The translations under genes and the position numbers were made by a program. Source: Sulfuritalea sp. (lineage in GTDB: Bacteria; Pseudomonadota; Gammaproteobacteria; Burkholderiales; Rhodocyclaceae). Taken from it: a stretch of 64,000 nt of DNA. Positions 33,852 to 42,750 of the stretch are shown in pieces; position 1 is the stretch's first letter, and each line of letters begins with the position of its first letter. The notes beneath the pieces are model-generated. The model was not told where the DNA came from and ran no database searches. It worked only from the letters and a program-made list of their open reading frames with translations. The stretch lies in contig JADJUP010000018.1 of NCBI GenBank assembly GCA_016716965.1, positions 22,435 through 86,434 of the forward strand. Reading direction: 5' to 3'.

Positions 33852-34640
33852 TCAGCCGCCGGCGGCCACTCGTACCGACAGTTCAAGCACTTCAAAGCCC
33901 CGGTTGAAAACCGACTCCATGGCGGCGCCGAGATAGGGCAGCGTCAGCCAGAGAACTATAAAGCCCAGCGCCAGCGTCACCGGGAAGCCGACGGCGAACA
34001 GGTTCAGGGAGGGGGCGACGCGCGACAGCACGCCGAGGGAAATGTTGGTTACCAGCAGGGCCGTGATCAGCGGCAGTGCAAGCATTACGCCGAGGCTGAA
34101 CATCATCGCCGCCGAGGTCACGATGGACCACAGCGCCGCCGCATGGAAAGGCGTGGTGCTGACCGGCAGCAGCGTGAAGCTCTCGGCCAGCAGCGTAATC
34201 GTGAGCAGGTGGCCATTCATGGCGAGGAACATCAATGCGGTGAGGAATCCGAGGAACTGGGTCATCACCGGAGTCTGGCTGCTGCTGCTCGGGTCGAAGA
34301 ATGTGGCGAAGGACAAACCCATTTGCAGGCCGATCAGTTCGCCGGTCACGTCGAGCGCGGCCAGCGCGATGCGCAGCGCGAAACCCATCATCACCCCGAT
34401 CAGCATTTGCTCGGCGATGACCGCAAGTCCCAGCCATGATCCCGCCTCGATCGCTGGTGGCGGCGGCAGGGCAGGTGCCAGCGCGAAGGTGATCCCAAGC
34501 CCCATCACCAGGCGCACGCGCACCGGCAAGGCCGCGTTGTTGAACACCGGGGTCATTGCCAGCAGGCCGAGAACTCGTGTCAGGGGAAATACGAAAAGGC
34601 CGAGCCAGGCGTCAAGCTGCGCCGAGCTGATGCTGATCAC
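33852..34640 (-). CDS. fliR: Flagellar export gate protein FliR
   Basis: The protein has 262 aa, with GTG 34640 overlapping the fliQ stop. The upstream part of the open frame overlaps fliQ and is not family-like. Five to six membrane segments are seen, with family motifs LPVRVRLVMGLGITFALAP, GELIGLQMGLSFATFFDPSSSSQTPVM, and APSLNLFAVGFPVTLALGF. It is the last gene of the fliHIJKLMNOPQR run and faces the lipoprotein gene convergently. Confidence 0.95.
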   Translation of the reverse strand: MISISSAQLDAWLGLFVFPLTRVLGLLAMTPVFNNAALPVRVRLVMGLGITFALAPALPPPPAIEAGSWLGLAVIAEQMLIGVMMGFALRIALAALDVTGELIGLQMGLSFATFFDPSSSSQTPVMTQFLGFLTALMFLAMNGHLLTITLLAESFTLLPVSTTPFHAAALWSIVTSAAMMFSLGVMLALPLITALLVTNISLGVLSRVAPSLNLFAVGFPVTLALGFIVLWLTLPYLGAAMESVFNRGFEVLELSVRVAAGG

Positions 34641-34909
34641 TAGCCGATGACCCCCGGGATCGACTCGTAAAGCCGACGCATGTAGTCGGTCAGCATGGTG
34701 ATCATCCATGGTCCGGCGAGGATCAGGGTGACGAAAATCGCGACCAGCTTCGGCACGAAGGAGAGGGTGGCTTCGTTGATCTGGGTTGCTGCCTGGAAGA
34801 TGCTGACGATCAGGCCGGTGACCAGCGCGGCGATGAACAGCGGCGCGGAAATCATCAGTGTGAGTTCAACCGCGCCGCGGCCGATTTCGATGACTGTGGT
34901 GGGGCGGTC
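34640..34909 (-). CDS. fliQ: Flagellar export gate protein FliQ, start corrupted
   Basis: About 89 aa. Family residues are readable from TTVIEIGRGAVELTLMISAPLFIAALVTGLIVSIFQAATQINEATL to the end YESIPGVIG. The only in-frame ATG left is at 34855 (MISAPLF), inside the protein. The expected start just before TTVIEI is overwritten by the poly-G block at 34912-34960. Two membrane helices are intact, so the gene is probably normal in the organism and damaged in the sequence. Confidence 0.85.
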   Translation of the reverse strand, partial: DRPTTVIEIGRGAVELTLMISAPLFIAALVTGLIVSIFQAATQINEATLSFVPKLVAIFVTLILAGPWMITMLTDYMRRLYESIPGVIG

Positions 34910-34911
34910 CC

Positions 34912-34960
<49 letters not shown>

Positions 34961-34975
34961 CGGCGGGCGGGGCGC

Positions 34976-35707
34976 TCATATTCCGAAACTCAGCACCAGC
35001 GAGCCGATCAGCAGATTCCAGCCGTCCACCAGCACGAACAGCATGATCTTGAAGGGCAGGGCGACGATAACCGGCGACATCATCATCATGCCCATCGACA
35101 TCAGGACCGAGGCGACGATCATGTCGATGATCAGGAAGGGAATGAAGATGATGAATCCGATCTGGAAGGCGGTTTTCAACTCGGACGTGACGAAGGCGGG
35201 AATCAGGATTCGCATCGGTATCTCGTCGGCCTTTTCCGGCGGGGCCTGCTTGGCGATCTTGGTGAATGTGACCAGATCCGCTTCGCGCACCTGTTTCAGC
35301 ATGAAGGCACGCAAGGGGACCGCGCCTTTTTCCAGCGCCTGCTGGAAGCCGATCTTGTTCTCGGTCAGCGGCAGGTAGGCGTCCGCGTATATCCGGTCAC
35401 CGACCGGCGCCATGATGAAGAAGGTCAGGAATAGCGCGAGTCCGACGAGCACCTGGTTCGGCGGCGAGGTTTGCGTCCCTAGTGCATGGCGCAAGAGGGA
35501 AAACACGATGATGATCCGGGTGAAACTGGTCATCATCAGGATCAGTGCCGGCAGGAAGGTCAGGCTGGTCAGCAGCAACAGGGTCTGGATCGAAAGCGAC
35601 CACTGGACGCCGCCACCGGGGGCCGGCGCGCTGGTGACGGCGGGCATCGCCTGGGCCAGCGCCAACGCCGGCGTCAACATGAGAAGGGCGAAAATTCGCA
35701 CCTTCAT
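34976..35707 (-). CDS. fliP: Flagellar export gate protein FliP
   Basis: The protein has 243 aa with a cleavable signal peptide (ALALA, about residue 18). Family motifs are LLLLTSLTFLPALILMMTSFTRIIIVFSLLRHALGTQTSPPNQVLVGLALFLTFF and the end IGFIIFIPFLIIDMIVASVLMSMGMMMMSP. Intact up to its stop at 34976, just outside the poly-G block. Confidence 0.97.
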   Translation of the reverse strand: MKVRIFALLMLTPALALAQAMPAVTSAPAPGGGVQWSLSIQTLLLLTSLTFLPALILMMTSFTRIIIVFSLLRHALGTQTSPPNQVLVGLALFLTFFIMAPVGDRIYADAYLPLTENKIGFQQALEKGAVPLRAFMLKQVREADLVTFTKIAKQAPPEKADEIPMRILIPAFVTSELKTAFQIGFIIFIPFLIIDMIVASVLMSMGMMMMSPVIVALPFKIMLFVLVDGWNLLIGSLVLSFGI

Positions 35708-36114
35708 GCCTTTGGTTTCCGCATGAGTTGCTCAAGCCAGGCCGGCATTGCGGCTGATGCGCCGCCTTGCGCGGCAGGCGGCAGGGCCTGGCGGGGAATT
35801 TCTGCAAGTGCTGAAACGCGGCCCGGAGCGACTCCCAGCACCAGCCAGGTGGTGCCCACCTCGACGACGACTACGCGCTCACGTCCGCCGACCGGTGTGA
35901 CGGCGACGATGCGCATCAATCCTGCGCCGGGACCCCGTTGCAATGTCAGCTTCTTCAGCAGCCACAGGCTGCCGACCAGCAGGACGAGTATCCCGACAAG
36001 CCCGAGCAGCATTTGCACCAGGTTGCCGCTCATCGTCGGCGGTGCGACGACCTGCGCAGTCGCTTCCGCGACCGGCAGAAACAAAGCAACGATAGGGGTG
36101 AGTAATTTGCGCAT
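35704..36114 (-). CDS. fliO: Flagellar biosynthesis protein FliO
   Basis: The protein has 136 aa, starting at ATG 36114 after AGGTG. An N-terminal signal or helix is followed by a membrane segment (MLLGLVGILVLLVGSLWLLKKLT). The cytoplasmic part has MRIVAVTPVGGRERVVVVEVGTTWLVLGVAPG, the FliO pattern. FliO helps assemble the FliP ring. It overlaps fliP by 4 bases. Confidence 0.92.
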   Translation of the reverse strand: MRKLLTPIVALFLPVAEATAQVVAPPTMSGNLVQMLLGLVGILVLLVGSLWLLKKLTLQRGPGAGLMRIVAVTPVGGRERVVVVEVGTTWLVLGVAPGRVSALAEIPRQALPPAAQGGASAAMPAWLEQLMRKPKA

Positions 36115-36230
36115 GCGCACCTGAAAACACAACGCCGCGTCGTGACGAAACGGCGACTACGGACTGGTGCGAGGATACGGCGTGCGTTGCTTCCGGTAGC
36201 GCGCAAGCAAAGGGGCGAAGCGCCGACTTA

Positions 36231-36650
36231 TCAGCGATTAAGCTTTCGGATGCGCTCCTGGGGCGTAATGATGTCCGTCAGGCGGATGCCGAACTTGTCA
36301 TTGACGACCACCACCTCGCCCTGCGCAACGAGCGTGCCGTTGATCAGGACATCCATCGGCTCACCGGCCAGTCCGTCGAGTTCGACGACCGAGCCGTGGG
36401 CAAGTTGCAGCAGGTTGCGGATCGAAATCTTGGTGCGTCCCAGTTCGACCGTGAGCGCGACCGGGATGTCCATGATCATGTCGAAACCACGCGGGGCCTG
36501 GCCCCCTCCCGCATCTTCCGAAAACTGCTCGAATATCTGTGCCGGCTGGACGCCAGGAGCAGGTTGCGCCTCGGCTGCGGCCTGTTCGCCCATGGCGGCG
36601 GCCCAGTCATCATCGGAAATCTGTTGCTCGGCGGCGGTGGGGTCGTTCAT
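36231..36650 (-). CDS. fliN: Flagellar motor switch protein FliN
   Basis: The protein has 139 aa. The N-terminal 60 residues are acidic and Ala/Gln-rich. The SpoA domain follows: FDMIMDIPVALTVELGRTKISIRNLLQLAHGSVVELDGLAGEPMDVLINGTLVAQGEVVVVNDKFGIRLTDI. It forms the C-ring with FliM. About 116 bases separate it from fliO. Confidence 0.97.
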   Translation of the reverse strand: MNDPTAAEQQISDDDWAAAMGEQAAAEAQPAPGVQPAQIFEQFSEDAGGGQAPRGFDMIMDIPVALTVELGRTKISIRNLLQLAHGSVVELDGLAGEPMDVLINGTLVAQGEVVVVNDKFGIRLTDIITPQERIRKLNR

Positions 36651-36698
36651 TTCATGCTCCAGACATCATTGAGGCAAACGGGACGTCGGACATGATAA

Positions 36699-37676
36699 TC
36701 ATGTTTCCGCTTCCGCGAGGAAGCGTTCTATCTTGAGCGCGTATTGACCATTGTGGACGCCATAGCGCGACTCGATCACCGGCACCCCGTCAACGGCGGC
36801 CTGCATGGTCGCTTCGATAGTCAGCGGAATCACGTCGCCTACCTTCATCTCGACGATCTGGCCCAGCGTCAGGGTGGTGGTAGCCAATGTCGCGATCAAT
36901 TCCACTTCGGCGGTCTGCAACTGACGCGTGAGCATGCTGGTCCAGCGACTATCCGTGCCTGTCTGTTCGCTGTGCATCGAACTGTGCAGCATGTCGCGGA
37001 TCGGTTCGATCATCGAATAGGGCAGGCAGATATGCAGTTCCGAGGTGTTGCCGGCGAATTCCAGGTTGAAGGTGATTGAAATCACGACTTCCGAGGGCGT
37101 CGCGATGTTGGCGAACTGGGTGTTCATCTCGGAGCGGACGTATTCGAAGGTCAGCGGATACACGGGCTGCCAGGCTTTCTGGTATTCCTCGAAAACGACC
37201 TCCAGCAGGTTCTGGATGATGCGCTGCTCGGTGGGGGTGAAGTCGCGGCCTTCGACGCGGGTATGGAAGCGGCCATCCCCGCCGAACATGTTGTCGACCA
37301 CCAGGAAGACAAGGTTGGGGTCCATCACGATCAGGCCGGTGCCGCGCAGCGGCTTGGCCTGGATCAGGTTGAGGTTGGTGGGCACCACCAGATTGCGAAT
37401 GAACTCGCTGTACTTCTGCACCTTGATCGGCGCGACCGAAACCTCGACGCCCTTGTGCATGTAGTTGAACAGGCCGATGCGCAGGTAGCGGGCGAAGCGC
37501 TCGTTGATGAGCTCCATCGTCGGCATGCGGCCGCGAACGATGCGTTCCTGACGCCCAAGATCATAGGGTTTGACACTGCCGACATCATCCGTTTCGGCGG
37601 CTACTTCATCCGCCTCGCCGGCGACGCCCTTGAGCAGGGCGTCGACTTCTTCCTGGGAGAGAAAATCCTGGGCCAT
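36699..37676 (-). CDS. fliM: Flagellar motor switch protein FliM
   Basis: The protein has 325 aa with start MAQDFLSQEEVDALL at 37676; the ORF can also be opened at a TTG 9 bases earlier. The N-terminal SQEEVDALL segment is where phosphorylated CheY binds. The FliM domain runs from PYDLGRQERIVRGRMPTMELINERFARYLR through RVEGRDFTPTEQRIIQNLLEVVFEEYQKAW, and ends in a SpoA domain. It links chemotaxis to the rotor. Confidence 0.97.
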   Translation of the reverse strand: MAQDFLSQEEVDALLKGVAGEADEVAAETDDVGSVKPYDLGRQERIVRGRMPTMELINERFARYLRIGLFNYMHKGVEVSVAPIKVQKYSEFIRNLVVPTNLNLIQAKPLRGTGLIVMDPNLVFLVVDNMFGGDGRFHTRVEGRDFTPTEQRIIQNLLEVVFEEYQKAWQPVYPLTFEYVRSEMNTQFANIATPSEVVISITFNLEFAGNTSELHICLPYSMIEPIRDMLHSSMHSEQTGTDSRWTSMLTRQLQTAEVELIATLATTTLTLGQIVEMKVGDVIPLTIEATMQAAVDGVPVIESRYGVHNGQYALKIERFLAEAET

Positions 37677-37705
37677 TCGATTCAACGCCCCAAACGGACG
37701 ATGTG

Positions 37706-38329
37706 TTACTGAATGATGAAGCTTGAGAATAGCACGGATTGTACGGGGGCACCGGGGTCGGCGGCTTCGGCGGGCGGCGCGGTTGCTGCCTCGGCGGCCG
37801 GATTTGCATCGCCGGCTGGCTTGGTGTCGGCCGCGGGTTTGGCCTTCTCGGACGCAGGGTCGATGACCCGATTGGCGATGTCGCGCAACTCGTTGGCAAG
37901 GCGCTGCACGCCAGTCGCGGTGGCGAGCGTGGAAGCCTTGTTGTTCATCAGGCTAAGGGTGATGCGATGCTTGAGTTCGGGCTCGAACTGCTTCATCAGT
38001 TCCAGTCCCTGCGCATCCAGCAGCTTCAACTGGACTTCCGCCTGCAGATAGGCCTCCTGCTGTTCGGTTTGCAGCTTTACGGTGAACGCCTTGTCGAATT
38101 TGTAGAAAACCGGAGGGGCGCCTGGTTCAGCCTTCTTTTTCGCAGGTTCCTTGGCGGCAGCGTCGGTCGCTTCGCCAGCCGCCGGCGCCGGTTTCTTCAA
38201 CAGGAAGAATGCGGCACCTCCCCCCAGTGCAAGGCAGGCAACGCCGATAAGTACGAACACCATCCACTTGCCTTTCTTTTTGGGCGGCGGTGCGGCGGAT
38301 TCAGCTTCGGCTTTCTTGGCATCAGCCAT
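37706..38329 (-). CDS. fliL: Flagellar basal body-associated protein FliL
   Basis: The protein has 207 aa. A short Lys/Ala-rich cytoplasmic tail precedes one membrane helix (MVFVLIGVACLALGGGAAFFLL). The periplasmic FliL domain (FYKFDKAFTVKLQTEQQEAYLQAEVQLKLLDAQGLELMKQFEPELKHRITLSLMNNK) ends with ELRDIANRVI. A Pro/Ala-rich tail of about 45 residues is longer than usual. FliL supports stators around MotCD. Confidence 0.94.
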   Translation of the reverse strand: MADAKKAEAESAAPPPKKKGKWMVFVLIGVACLALGGGAAFFLLKKPAPAAGEATDAAAKEPAKKKAEPGAPPVFYKFDKAFTVKLQTEQQEAYLQAEVQLKLLDAQGLELMKQFEPELKHRITLSLMNNKASTLATATGVQRLANELRDIANRVIDPASEKAKPAADTKPAGDANPAAEAATAPPAEAADPGAPVQSVLFSSFIIQ

Positions 38330-38447
38330 TTAGGATTCTCCGGAAATTTGCAGTCGGTAGTGAAGGACGATAAGCGCGAGGCTTGAATCTTGGCAGATCG
38401 GCTTCGTCATGGGAATGAGTTCCGCCAGTCGCGGACGCCAACCGCGA

Positions 38448-39716
38448 TCAGGCAAAGACATCGACCATGCCGCGACCGCCCGCGCTGCTCCAGCGGGACC
38501 CGGCCGCGAGCGCCTCGATGGATGCCGTGGATGCCTCGCCGAATCGACCAATGGACGCATTGCGATCATCCTTCTGCGGCATCGTTCCGGCTTCCTGCCT
38601 GGTATCCGCGCCGACATGCGTGTTGCCGAGGGCGACACCGGCATCGGCGAGGACTTCGCGCAGGCGCGACATGGAGTTTTCGAGCGCCTCACGCACCACG
38701 GCGTTTGGCGATGTAAAGCTTGCGGTAACGTTATCGCCTTCAATGACCATGGTGACTTCGATGCGTCCCAGTTGCGCCGGATTGAGGATGAGGTCGGCTT
38801 GCTGGCGCCCGTTGCCCACCATCCAGGTCAGCTTTTCGCCCATCTCCTGGTGCCACCCGGCTTGTCCGAAGCCGGCTTCGATCCTCACGCTCGGTGGTGG
38901 CGCAGCGGCGGGAGTGCTGCCGCCGGCCTGCAAGGCGGCATTGCCAGGAAGGCTTGCAAGCCGGTCCAGCGTACCGCGGAAGTCCGCTCCGACTTCCACT
39001 TGGGACTTAGGCTGGGAACCAGCCCGCGCCGTTTCGGCAGAAATTGCCGGTTCGACGGCAAGCTTGTCCGTGGGCGCCTTGCGGTCGAAATGCGCGTTTG
39101 CTGCTGGAGCGCTGCGCTGGGCAGGATCCTCGCGTTTCCCGCCACGCGCCTCCGTATTTCCGAAAGTCGGCGCTGGCGCCACGGCATTCGCTGCCAACAG
39201 GGGTGCTGTGCCGGGCAGCGAGCCGTCGGCCGACTCCTGGGCGAAGGCATTTCGCGCGGCTTCGGCAGATGCTTTTGCCTCTTCGGCGATCTCGGCCGCC
39301 GGTGAGAGGCCTGCCAAGCCCGACGTCGCCAAGTCCGCCACATCAGGCGCTCCGAGAAGCTCCGGCGAAGTTGCCACCTGTGTCGCGGGATCGATGCCAG
39401 GCAACGGATCGGTCGCAGCCAGGCCGAGCAGGGCGGGGAAAAGTGGCGTATCGCCGATGCCTTGGGTTGGTGTCACGCCTTCCGTACCTTCCCTAGCTTC
39501 CGCCGCCGCGTCGGTGGAATTCCTTGCCGTTGCGGGCTTCCCGCCGTTGGCGGATGCGGCTTGATCGCTTCGGGACTTGAGGACAGCGGCAAAGGTGACG
39601 GGCGCAGCGGGCCCGGATTCGTTGCCGGCATTCTCGCGCCCTCGCGTTTCGTCGCCACGGTTTGCGGACGGGTTCGGGGCACTCACGGCCGGCGATGCGT
39701 TCAGGATGGTTGCCAT
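38448..39716 (-). CDS. fliK: Flagellar hook-length control protein FliK
   Basis: The protein has 422 aa, starting at ATG 39716. Residues 1-290 are low-complexity Ala/Pro/Glu-rich, typical of the ruler part. The C-terminal Flg_hook domain about 300-390 contains WHQEMGEKLTWMVGNGRQQADLILNPAQLGRIEVTMVIEGDNVTASFTSPNAVVREALENSMSRLREVLADAGVAL. It senses hook length and switches FlhB. This is the canonical copy; another FliK-like gene is at 8248. Confidence 0.94.
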   Translation of the reverse strand: MATILNASPAVSAPNPSANRGDETRGRENAGNESGPAAPVTFAAVLKSRSDQAASANGGKPATARNSTDAAAEAREGTEGVTPTQGIGDTPLFPALLGLAATDPLPGIDPATQVATSPELLGAPDVADLATSGLAGLSPAAEIAEEAKASAEAARNAFAQESADGSLPGTAPLLAANAVAPAPTFGNTEARGGKREDPAQRSAPAANAHFDRKAPTDKLAVEPAISAETARAGSQPKSQVEVGADFRGTLDRLASLPGNAALQAGGSTPAAAPPPSVRIEAGFGQAGWHQEMGEKLTWMVGNGRQQADLILNPAQLGRIEVTMVIEGDNVTASFTSPNAVVREALENSMSRLREVLADAGVALGNTHVGADTRQEAGTMPQKDDRNASIGRFGEASTASIEALAAGSRWSSAGGRGMVDVFA

Positions 39717-39777
39717 GTGCAGTTTCTTTCCGGTTGGACAGTCATGCACACGTCCATGCAAACTCTATGCCATTCAA

Positions 39778-40278
39778 TCAGCCAGGCCGGTTTGCTGTCG
39801 GCAAAACTGTGGGAGATGCCTGAGCGGCGTTCGCTCCGTCGTTCTTGTTCGCGAAGCTTCTGGCGCCGAACTCGTCGCTGGCCTTTTGTTCCGCCCGTTG
39901 TTCTTCCTCGACGACGACCGCCTGATGCCTGTCCGCCAGGGTGCTGAAGGCCTTTACCCGACCTTGTTTTCCCATCCAGTCCTGCTGGCCGGCGAGGGTA
40001 CGCTGCTGCGTTTGGGCAACGGACTGGGCCGCAGTGACAATCGCATCGTCGATGCGGGCGATGAAGCGGGTGTAGTTGCTCCATTCGCTGAGCCCGAGTC
40101 CGTTCTCCGCTGCAACAAGGAAGCGGCTGTGGTATTCGTCACGATAGCGGACCAGGAGCGCGTAGCGCGTCGATGCCTGATGTTCGCCTGCAATCAGTTC
40201 GCCAAGCTCGCGTGTCGCCTGGTCAAGATGCAATTGGGACAGGTTAAGCAGTGTTTGCAGCGGGAAGTTCGTGGCCAT
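39778..40278 (-). CDS. fliJ: Flagellar export chaperone FliJ
   Basis: The protein has 166 aa, mostly a long coiled coil: PLQTLLNLSQLHLDQATRELGELIAGEHQASTRYALLVRYRDEY and later LADRHQAVVVEEEQRAEQKASDEFGAR. FliJ is the stalk-like part of the FliI ATPase and also escorts chaperones. Position between fliI and fliK confirms it. Confidence 0.93.
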   Translation of the reverse strand: MATNFPLQTLLNLSQLHLDQATRELGELIAGEHQASTRYALLVRYRDEYHSRFLVAAENGLGLSEWSNYTRFIARIDDAIVTAAQSVAQTQQRTLAGQQDWMGKQGRVKAFSTLADRHQAVVVEEEQRAEQKASDEFGARSFANKNDGANAAQASPTVLPTANRPG

Positions 40279-40315
40279 GGCTGGATACTCGAATTGGATT
40301 ACCGGCTACTGGCGT

Positions 40316-41707
40316 TCACGGGGCGAGCAGTTCGCCCAGTCGCTGACGCGTGGTGGCACCATCGGCGCGCTCGTCGATGCGTTGTTGAAGGAATGCTTCG
40401 AGTTTCGGGTAAAGCGCGATGGCCCGGTCGAGCAAAAGGTCCGAACCGGCCGAATACGCGCCGACCGCGATCAGGTCGCGGGCACGCTGGTACCGCGAAT
40501 AGAGCTGCTTGAACTGGCGCGCCAGTTCGAGGTGCTCCGGACTGTTGAGCTGGTTCATTGCGCGCGAGATAGATTGCTCGATGTCGATCGCCGGGTAATG
40601 GCCGGCATCCGCCAGGCGTCGGTCCAGCACGATATGGCCGTCGAGGATGGCACGAGCCGAGTCGGCGATGGGGTCCTGCGGATCGTCGCCTTCGGTGAGG
40701 ACGGTGTAGAACGCCGTGATCGAACCACCGCCCGCGGGGCCATTGCCGGCGCGTTCGACGAGTTGCGGCAATCGTGCGAAAACGGAGGGCGGATAACCAC
40801 GCGTGACCGGCGGTTCTCCGACCGCCAGGGCGATTTCGCGCTGTGCCATGGCATAACGCGTGAGCGAATCCATGATCAGCAGGACGTGCCGGCCTTCGTC
40901 GCGGAAATGCTCGGCGATCGCCGTGGCATAGGATGCGCCCTGCAACCTGAGCAAGGGACTGACGTCGGCCGGTGCGGCCACGACCACCGAACGAGCCCGA
41001 CCTTCCAGGCCAAGATTCTGTTCGAGAAACTCCTGGACTTCGCGCCCGCGTTCGCCGATCAGGCCGACCACGATGCGGTCGGCTTGGGTATACCTCGCCA
41101 TCATGCCGAGCAATACGCTCTTGCCGACTCCGGACCCCGAGAACAGGCCCAGTCGCTGTCCGCGACCGACCGTCAGCAGACCGTTGATGGCGCGGATGCC
41201 GACGTCCATGCTCTGGCGAATCGGCTCGCGCAGCAACGGATTCAGCGGCCGACTTGCAAGCGAATGCCGGTGGCTCGTAACCAGAGGACCGAGGTTGTCG
41301 AGGGCGCGCCCATTGGCATCGACCACCCGCCCCAGCAGTTCGTCACCGACCGGCAGGTGCTTGGTGCGATCCGCCGAGCGACGCTTGGCGGGCAGGGGCT
41401 GGCCCAGGACCGGCGCGACGACAGGCGCCTCCTGTGGCCAGACCAGGGCTCCAGGCGCCAGGCCATACACATCTTCGGCGGGCATCATGAACAGTCGATC
41501 GCCGGCAAATCCCACGATTTCGGCTTCGACGGTTCCGTCTCCCGGCGTCTCGATGCGAACCATTGCGCCCAGTGGCAACTTGAGGCCGGAGGCTTCCATC
41601 ACCAGGCCGTTGATTCGCGTCAGCCGGCCGGCAATCTGCCAAGGCTGTGCCGCCGCGACAGGGGTGCGGCACTGGTCGAGAAATCCCGCGATTCGTTGAA
41701 GATTCAT
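40316..41707 (-). CDS. fliI: Flagellum-specific export ATPase FliI
   Basis: The protein has 463 aa. Walker A is FSGSGVGKS (residues 189-197), the export-ATPase segment is VVGLIGERGREVQEFLE, Walker B is HVLLIMDSLTRYAMAQREIAL, and GEPPVTRGYPPSVFARLPQLVERAG follows. The end has EAFLQQRIDERADG. It is related to the F1 beta subunit and powers unfolding of export cargo. It overlaps fliH by 4 bases. Confidence 0.97.
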   Translation of the reverse strand: MNLQRIAGFLDQCRTPVAAAQPWQIAGRLTRINGLVMEASGLKLPLGAMVRIETPGDGTVEAEIVGFAGDRLFMMPAEDVYGLAPGALVWPQEAPVVAPVLGQPLPAKRRSADRTKHLPVGDELLGRVVDANGRALDNLGPLVTSHRHSLASRPLNPLLREPIRQSMDVGIRAINGLLTVGRGQRLGLFSGSGVGKSVLLGMMARYTQADRIVVGLIGERGREVQEFLEQNLGLEGRARSVVVAAPADVSPLLRLQGASYATAIAEHFRDEGRHVLLIMDSLTRYAMAQREIALAVGEPPVTRGYPPSVFARLPQLVERAGNGPAGGGSITAFYTVLTEGDDPQDPIADSARAILDGHIVLDRRLADAGHYPAIDIEQSISRAMNQLNSPEHLELARQFKQLYSRYQRARDLIAVGAYSAGSDLLLDRAIALYPKLEAFLQQRIDERADGATTRQRLGELLAP

Positions 41708-42408
41708 GACCGCTCGGATTCGGCGGGGACCACCCAGGGTGTGTCCAGGTCAAGGGTGGCGATGACCCGCTGCCAGCGCATGGAGAGCCTGGAGTCGATA
41801 TGGGCACCCCCCGAGTCGATAATCACGTCGCCACGGGCGAGTTGGGGATCTTCCTGGATGCGGTGGCCGACTCGCGTCAGTTGCTCCTCGGAATGCTTGC
41901 GGAGCAGGGCAATATCGTCGGCGTTGAGGTGGATCACGGCCTGATGCGCCGGTAACTGAGCCAGCGCCGCACGTATCGTCCCAAGGACCAGTTCCGGCTG
42001 CACGGTGATCGCCTGGCCAATGACTTTGCGCGCGATCTCCAGCGACAGCGCCAGGACTTCGTCGGCGAGTACGCGCTCGATATCGGCGATGCCGGCATCG
42101 AAGCCGGAGATGGCGGTTGCCATTCGCTCGGCGAGTTCCCTTGCCGCTTCGCCTGCGGCCTCCTGGCCAGCCCTGAGCCCGTCGGCGCGACCGGATTCGA
42201 ATCCGGCCCGGTATCCATCCTGGCGCGCTGTTTCACGCAGGATGGCGACTCCGGGGTCGCCATGGTGGTCGGGTTTTGCCAAGCTCGCTTGAGGTCCGGA
42301 TTTTCCAGCGCCTGTGGAATTGCCGCCGTCGACATCGCCGAAATTGGCCATGTCCCATGGCTTCCATGCATCGTGCCTGGGTTTGGAGGGTGGCGAGAAA
42401 ATGTTCAT
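41704..42408 (-). CDS. fliH: Flagellar export ATPase regulator FliH
   Basis: The protein has 234 aa. A variable N-terminal stretch leads to a GxxxG-like helix (GYRAGFESGRADGLRAGQEAAGEAARELAERM). The C-terminal domain (VLALSLEIARKVIGQAITVQPELVLGTIRAALAQLPAHQAVIHLN) binds FliI. First gene of the minus-strand operon; fliE, fliF and fliG are not in the window. Confidence 0.94.
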   Translation of the reverse strand: MNIFSPPSKPRHDAWKPWDMANFGDVDGGNSTGAGKSGPQASLAKPDHHGDPGVAILRETARQDGYRAGFESGRADGLRAGQEAAGEAARELAERMATAISGFDAGIADIERVLADEVLALSLEIARKVIGQAITVQPELVLGTIRAALAQLPAHQAVIHLNADDIALLRKHSEEQLTRVGHRIQEDPQLARGDVIIDSGGAHIDSRLSMRWQRVIATLDLDTPWVVPAESERS

Positions 42409-42750
42409 CTTCCTTGGTTGCCGGGGCGGGGTGAACTGCTCCGTTTAGGGGCCGTCGCCATGGACGTCGCAGCCACGATGTATCTATGACTTCCGTGGGA
42501 TGTATCCTCGCAAAAAGGACTTCACTTGTTTATCCGTGAATTACGCGACAAACTGCGGGAAATACGTAGTCTGGCGGGCTCGCCCCTGGAGAAGTCTGGG
42601 GGCACGGCAAATCGGCGATGGCTTCAATCGAATGCGGCGCCTGGCCGAATTCCTCGCGAATTTCCTCATGTCAGCCGCGCAAGGCGACTATGCCAGGCGC
42701 GGCGAGATTCGCCTTGAACCCCGCGCGGTTCCGGTGGGTTGAAAAACCCG
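42409..42750. other. Intergenic region upstream of fliH
   Basis: These 342 bases hold no convincing gene. They carry the 44-bp element at 42526-42569 and small inverted repeats near 42716-42749 (for example GGGTT-GAAA-AACCC at 42736-42749) just after the hydrolase gene. No sigma-54 or sigma-28 promoter with correct spacing was found. Confidence 0.55.
42526..42569 (-). promoter_or_regulatory. 44-bp conserved element upstream of fliH
   Basis: Read on the minus strand it starts CTACGTA and matches 16535-16578 at 41 of 44 bases, including 33 in a row. It ends 118 bases before the fliH start, in the same orientation relative to fliH as the other copy is to cheY. Function unknown. Confidence 0.6.

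Noticed and set aside
42526..42717. Short ORF reading FIRELRDKLREIRSL over the 33-base repeat, with a similar peptide on the other copy
   Set aside because: The shared peptide is a by-product of the shared DNA. Outside the repeat the two frames have nothing in common, and neither has a good ribosome binding site.
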